Shown here: positions 60,370 to 62,226 of the stretch, one piece after another
How positions within the stretch are numbered: the first letter of the stretch is position 1
How the letters are laid out: every line of letters begins with the position of its first letter
Assembly (NCBI GenBank): GCA_035622315.1
Contig: DASPVP010000084.1
Span: 1 to 62,226 of the forward strand
Direction of reading: 5' to 3'
Length of the DNA: 62,226 bases
Source of the DNA: JAJPHJ01 sp035622315
Lineage (GTDB): Bacteria > Vulcanimicrobiota > Vulcanimicrobiia > Eremiobacterales > Eremiobacteraceae
Notes under the pieces: generated by a model
Databases searched by the model: none
The model's input: the letters and a program-made list of their open reading frames with translations, nothing else
Told to the model about the DNA's origin: nothing
Position numbers and translations under genes: made by a program

Positions 60370-60406
60370 TAAGATAATTTGCCTGTATGGGACATTTATC
60401 GTAACT

Positions 60407-60430
60407 AGTAAATTGTGTTGACAAGTTACT
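60407..60430. promoter_or_regulatory. Operator-like palindrome over the rightward promoter
   Basis: A 24 bp dyad AGTAAATTGT-GTTG-ACAAGTTACT, with half-sites identical in nine of ten positions, overlaps the -35 box at 60418-60423. A second, looser repeat AACTAG (60403) / CTAGTT (60432) surrounds it. This is the size and placement of a repressor site. Confidence 0.6.
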
Positions 60431-60446
60431 CCTAGTTGGCTATACT
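60418..60446 (+). promoter_or_regulatory. Strong sigma70-type promoter
   Basis: TTGACA (60418-60423), 17 nt spacer, TATACT (60441-60446), predicting a start near 60453. This is the best housekeeping promoter in the window and drives the microprotein and VOC genes. Confidence 0.8.
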
Positions 60447-60503
60447 CGGAGAGCAGGGGACCAGAAGGCTCATCGTCACGCCGACGGCCCCTCGAAAAGG
60501 AAA

Positions 60504-60650
60504 ATGGTGAAACAAGTCATGTTCGTGCAAAAGGCAACCGTTCTCACAGAAGCGTCTAGCGACGCGCTCATCCAGTCTCGGACGGCGATCGTCCGCGTGC
60601 CCAAGGGCGTTGCGGCCGAGCTGTTCGGCGGGTGGGGGGTCCGCATTTGA
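60504..60650 (+). CDS. Unknown 48-residue protein
   Basis: ATG 60504 follows a good Shine-Dalgarno sequence (AAAAGGAAA) and the strong promoter at 60418, about 50 nt downstream of the predicted start site. The product begins MVKQVMFVQKATVLTE and ends with GVAAELFGGWGVRI. It is neutral to basic, with no membrane helix or Cys motif, and I recognise no family. Its stop (TGA 60648) overlaps the TTG start of the VOC gene, so the two are probably translationally coupled. Confidence 0.6.
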   Translation: MVKQVMFVQKATVLTEASSDALIQSRTAIVRVPKGVAAELFGGWGVRI

Positions 60651-61054
60651 AAGGTCCCGCATCAAACGCGAAGCCGATTGAAGGTCGTTTCGACCACATC
60701 GACCTTCGCGTGCGGGACCTGGCAAAGGTACGGGGCTTTTACGACACCCTGATGCCGGCGCTTGGTTTTCAAAAGCAACGGGGTGGAACGACGTCGAGAA
60801 CCTACGCGCAAGATAAGCGTCATCTGCCATTTCTCTGGTTGGTGCAAGCGAAGACGAGCGCGCCAGGCCCAAACCGCGCGGCGTTCGCCCTTGCCTCCAT
60901 AGCAGAGGTCGATCGCGTCGCTCGGCTTTTGAAGCGCATCGGCGCACGCAAAGTGGAGGGACCGCAACACTGTCGAAGTTACGGCCTTCCTTATTACGCA
61001 GTGTTTTTCGAGGACCCAGACGGCAACCGGCTGGAGGCGTGCTGCAGGCGCTGA
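60647..61054 (+). CDS. VOC-superfamily protein (glyoxalase/bleomycin-resistance-like)
   Basis: A single VOC module of 135 residues (TTG 60647; GTG 60632 would add five). It starts FDHIDLRVRDLAKVRGFYD with the metal-ligand His, has a middle LPFLWLVQAK, and ends YAVFFEDPDGNRLEACC with the metal-ligand Glu. Members are glyoxalase I, dioxygenases, fosfomycin/bleomycin resistance proteins and binders. The neighbours suggest an inducible detoxification or sequestration role, which is inference. Confidence 0.8.
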   Translation: MKGPASNAKPIEGRFDHIDLRVRDLAKVRGFYDTLMPALGFQKQRGGTTSRTYAQDKRHLPFLWLVQAKTSAPGPNRAAFALASIAEVDRVARLLKRIGARKVEGPQHCRSYGLPYYAVFFEDPDGNRLEACCRR

Positions 61055-61082
61055 GCGCCAGCCCCCAAAACGAGGGCCGTTG

Positions 61083-62226
61083 ATGCCAGGCCCGATGAGA
61101 TGTGTGATGACCGCTCTTTTTGCGGTCATTCTTCTTCTCGCACCTATCGCGGTGAGAGCCCGCGAACTTCTTCTGTCGGACCTGCGACGCGAGATCACTC
61201 TCGCCGATCCCCAGATCTCTCCTGACGGATCGAAGATCGCCTTGTTGGTCGGCAGCAACGACTTCATCCACAACACCGTCGTGGTGCGCGTCGACATGGT
61301 GGATGCTGCGACAGGTGCCACCCGAATCCTCGCGTTGCCGTTCGGCGATATCGAGAGCGTCCGCTGGTCGCCACAAGGCGACGCCATCGCGTTTTTGGCA
61401 GCGCACGATGGCGTCGAACAGATCTACGAAAGCTCGCCAAGCGGGCGCTCGCTGCACCTGCTGACCTTTGGATCGCAAGACGTCGAGTACTTCGCCTGGC
61501 GTCCTGACGGCAAGGCGATAGCTTTCGTGCGCAGCGATCCTCTACCCAGCGCTTTCGGCACAGCGAAATTCCGCACGAGCTTCGTGGTCGGGGACAACGA
61601 CTTTCTGGCGACCGCGGCACCCTCGCCCTCGCACCTATGGTTGGTCGACACGCCCAAGGTGGGTGCGACCGGCGCGACGGTTCCTATAGCGCAGCGCTTG
61701 ACCTCCGGCTCTTGGAGCCTGCCGCCCGGCAGTCCAAGTCTCTCGCAACCATATCTGGCGTCCTTGATCACTCCCCAGCACATGCCGAGCACGATGTTCT
61801 GCTGGTATCCGGACGGCCGGCATATCGCGTTCACGCGGATGCCCGACGCCTACGTCGCGCATGGCGACCGATCGGTGATGGAGGTCCTGGATCTGTCGGC
61901 GAGCGCTGCATCGAGCGAGCGCATCGAGCAGCTCACCAGCCACGCATCCTTCGAGGCCGGCTGCGACGTGTCGTCGGACGGCACCAAGATCGCCTACTGG
62001 TATCCGAGCGCAGGTCAAGCGATCAACGCTAGCGCGATCTTCGTCACCTCCGCCGGAGCTCGCGGACCGAACGGGCTCGACGTGACGCGCGACCTGGATC
62101 GCAGCCCCTGGGTGGTGCGATGGATGCCTGACGGGCTGTCGCTTTTGATACTTGCGCACGACGGCACGCGCGAGCTGATGTGGCGCGTCGGTCTCGATGG
62201 GGTCGCGCGCTCGATCGACATCGGCG
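61083..62226 (+). CDS. Secreted beta-propeller protein, S9-peptidase-like or TolB-like, cut by window edge
   Basis: An open frame from ATG 61083 to the window end (381 residues visible). A signal peptide (hydrophobic TALFAVILLLAPIAVRA) is followed by repeated propeller blades, each with a PDG/SPxG turn: ISPDGSKIALL, WSPQGDAIAFL, WRPDGKAIAFV, YPDGRHIAFT, SSDGTKIAYWY and MPDGLSLLI. This is the N-terminal domain pattern of dipeptidyl-peptidase IV/acylaminoacyl-peptidases and also of TolB. The catalytic domain, if any, is beyond the edge. Confidence 0.75.
   Translation, partial: MPGPMRCVMTALFAVILLLAPIAVRARELLLSDLRREITLADPQISPDGSKIALLVGSNDFIHNTVVVRVDMVDAATGATRILALPFGDIESVRWSPQGDAIAFLAAHDGVEQIYESSPSGRSLHLLTFGSQDVEYFAWRPDGKAIAFVRSDPLPSAFGTAKFRTSFVVGDNDFLATAAPSPSHLWLVDTPKVGATGATVPIAQRLTSGSWSLPPGSPSLSQPYLASLITPQHMPSTMFCWYPDGRHIAFTRMPDAYVAHGDRSVMEVLDLSASAASSERIEQLTSHASFEAGCDVSSDGTKIAYWYPSAGQAINASAIFVTSAGARGPNGLDVTRDLDRSPWVVRWMPDGLSLLILAHDGTRELMWRVGLDGVARSIDIG

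Overview
This is 62 kb of dense, high-GC chromosome with about 56 protein genes, one probable structured RNA, and no rRNA, tRNA, phage, IS or CRISPR content that I could see. It encodes mostly core functions and looks like a diderm, LPS-bearing bacterium whose gene order is Terrabacteria-like. The evidence is an LptA/OstA-like protein, a full ADP-heptose precursor set with three GT9 heptosyltransferase-like proteins and an LpxB-like protein (outer membrane), next to an rsbV-rsbW-sigB switch and a LMW-phosphatase/rpiB/glyA/upp/wecB/atp/murA/mreB order that resembles Bacillus. My best guess is Candidatus Eremiobacterota (WPS-2) or a related diderm Terrabacteria lineage. That is inference from gene content only; no marker-gene search was possible.

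Layout. 1-4191 (minus): alaS (3' end cut by the window edge), sigB-rsbW-rsbV, a YtxH protein and a DUF948-like protein, then a cysteine desulfurase (to 5393). 5454-6767 (plus): rarA. 6789-29509 is almost one continuous minus-strand run. Read in transcription order from 29509 down, it is: PfkB kinase, LMW phosphatase, rpiB, glyA, upp, dCMP deaminase, wecA-like, wecB, atpZ-atpI-atpB-atpE-atpF'-atpF-atpH-atpA-atpG-atpD-atpC, murA, mreB, a six-hairpin glycosidase, tsaC, the LptA-like gene and pilB. A small plus-strand gene with its own terminator interrupts it near 10.4 kb.

29593-35438 (mostly plus): a sugar-phosphate isomerase-like gene, a minus-strand 6S RNA candidate, and a four-gene module (dipeptide epimerase, DUF1611/DgcN-like, oligopeptide-binding lipoprotein, secreted C39-like peptidase) that looks like uptake and catabolism of peptidoglycan-type peptides or D-glutamate. 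35451-49521 (minus): one tightly coupled run, hisS-accB-gmhA-gmhB-rfaE1-rfaE2-lpxB-like-GT2-GT9-GT9-GT2-GT9-GT2-aspS-dehI-like. Most junctions overlap by 1 to 16 nt, so aminoacylation, fatty acid and LPS-core genes share a transcript.

49523-51048 (plus): a DUF318 permease and a TIGR03943 partner, probably metal-related. 51045-58099 (minus): purH, smc, rnc, fabF. 58452-59748 (plus): a lysine-rich mini-ORF, a terminator and a Cys/Met PLP enzyme. 59745-61054: a CGNR zinc-finger protein facing a strong promoter with an operator-like palindrome, a 48-residue unknown protein and a VOC protein. 61083-end: the propeller part of a secreted protein, cut by the window edge.

Most interesting items: the CGNR / palindrome / microprotein / VOC unit, the epimerase-DUF1611 module beside the 6S RNA, the lysine-codon-rich ORF plus terminator before the PLP enzyme, the apparent ATC start of smc, and the 15-gene coupled LPS/tRNA-synthetase operon.
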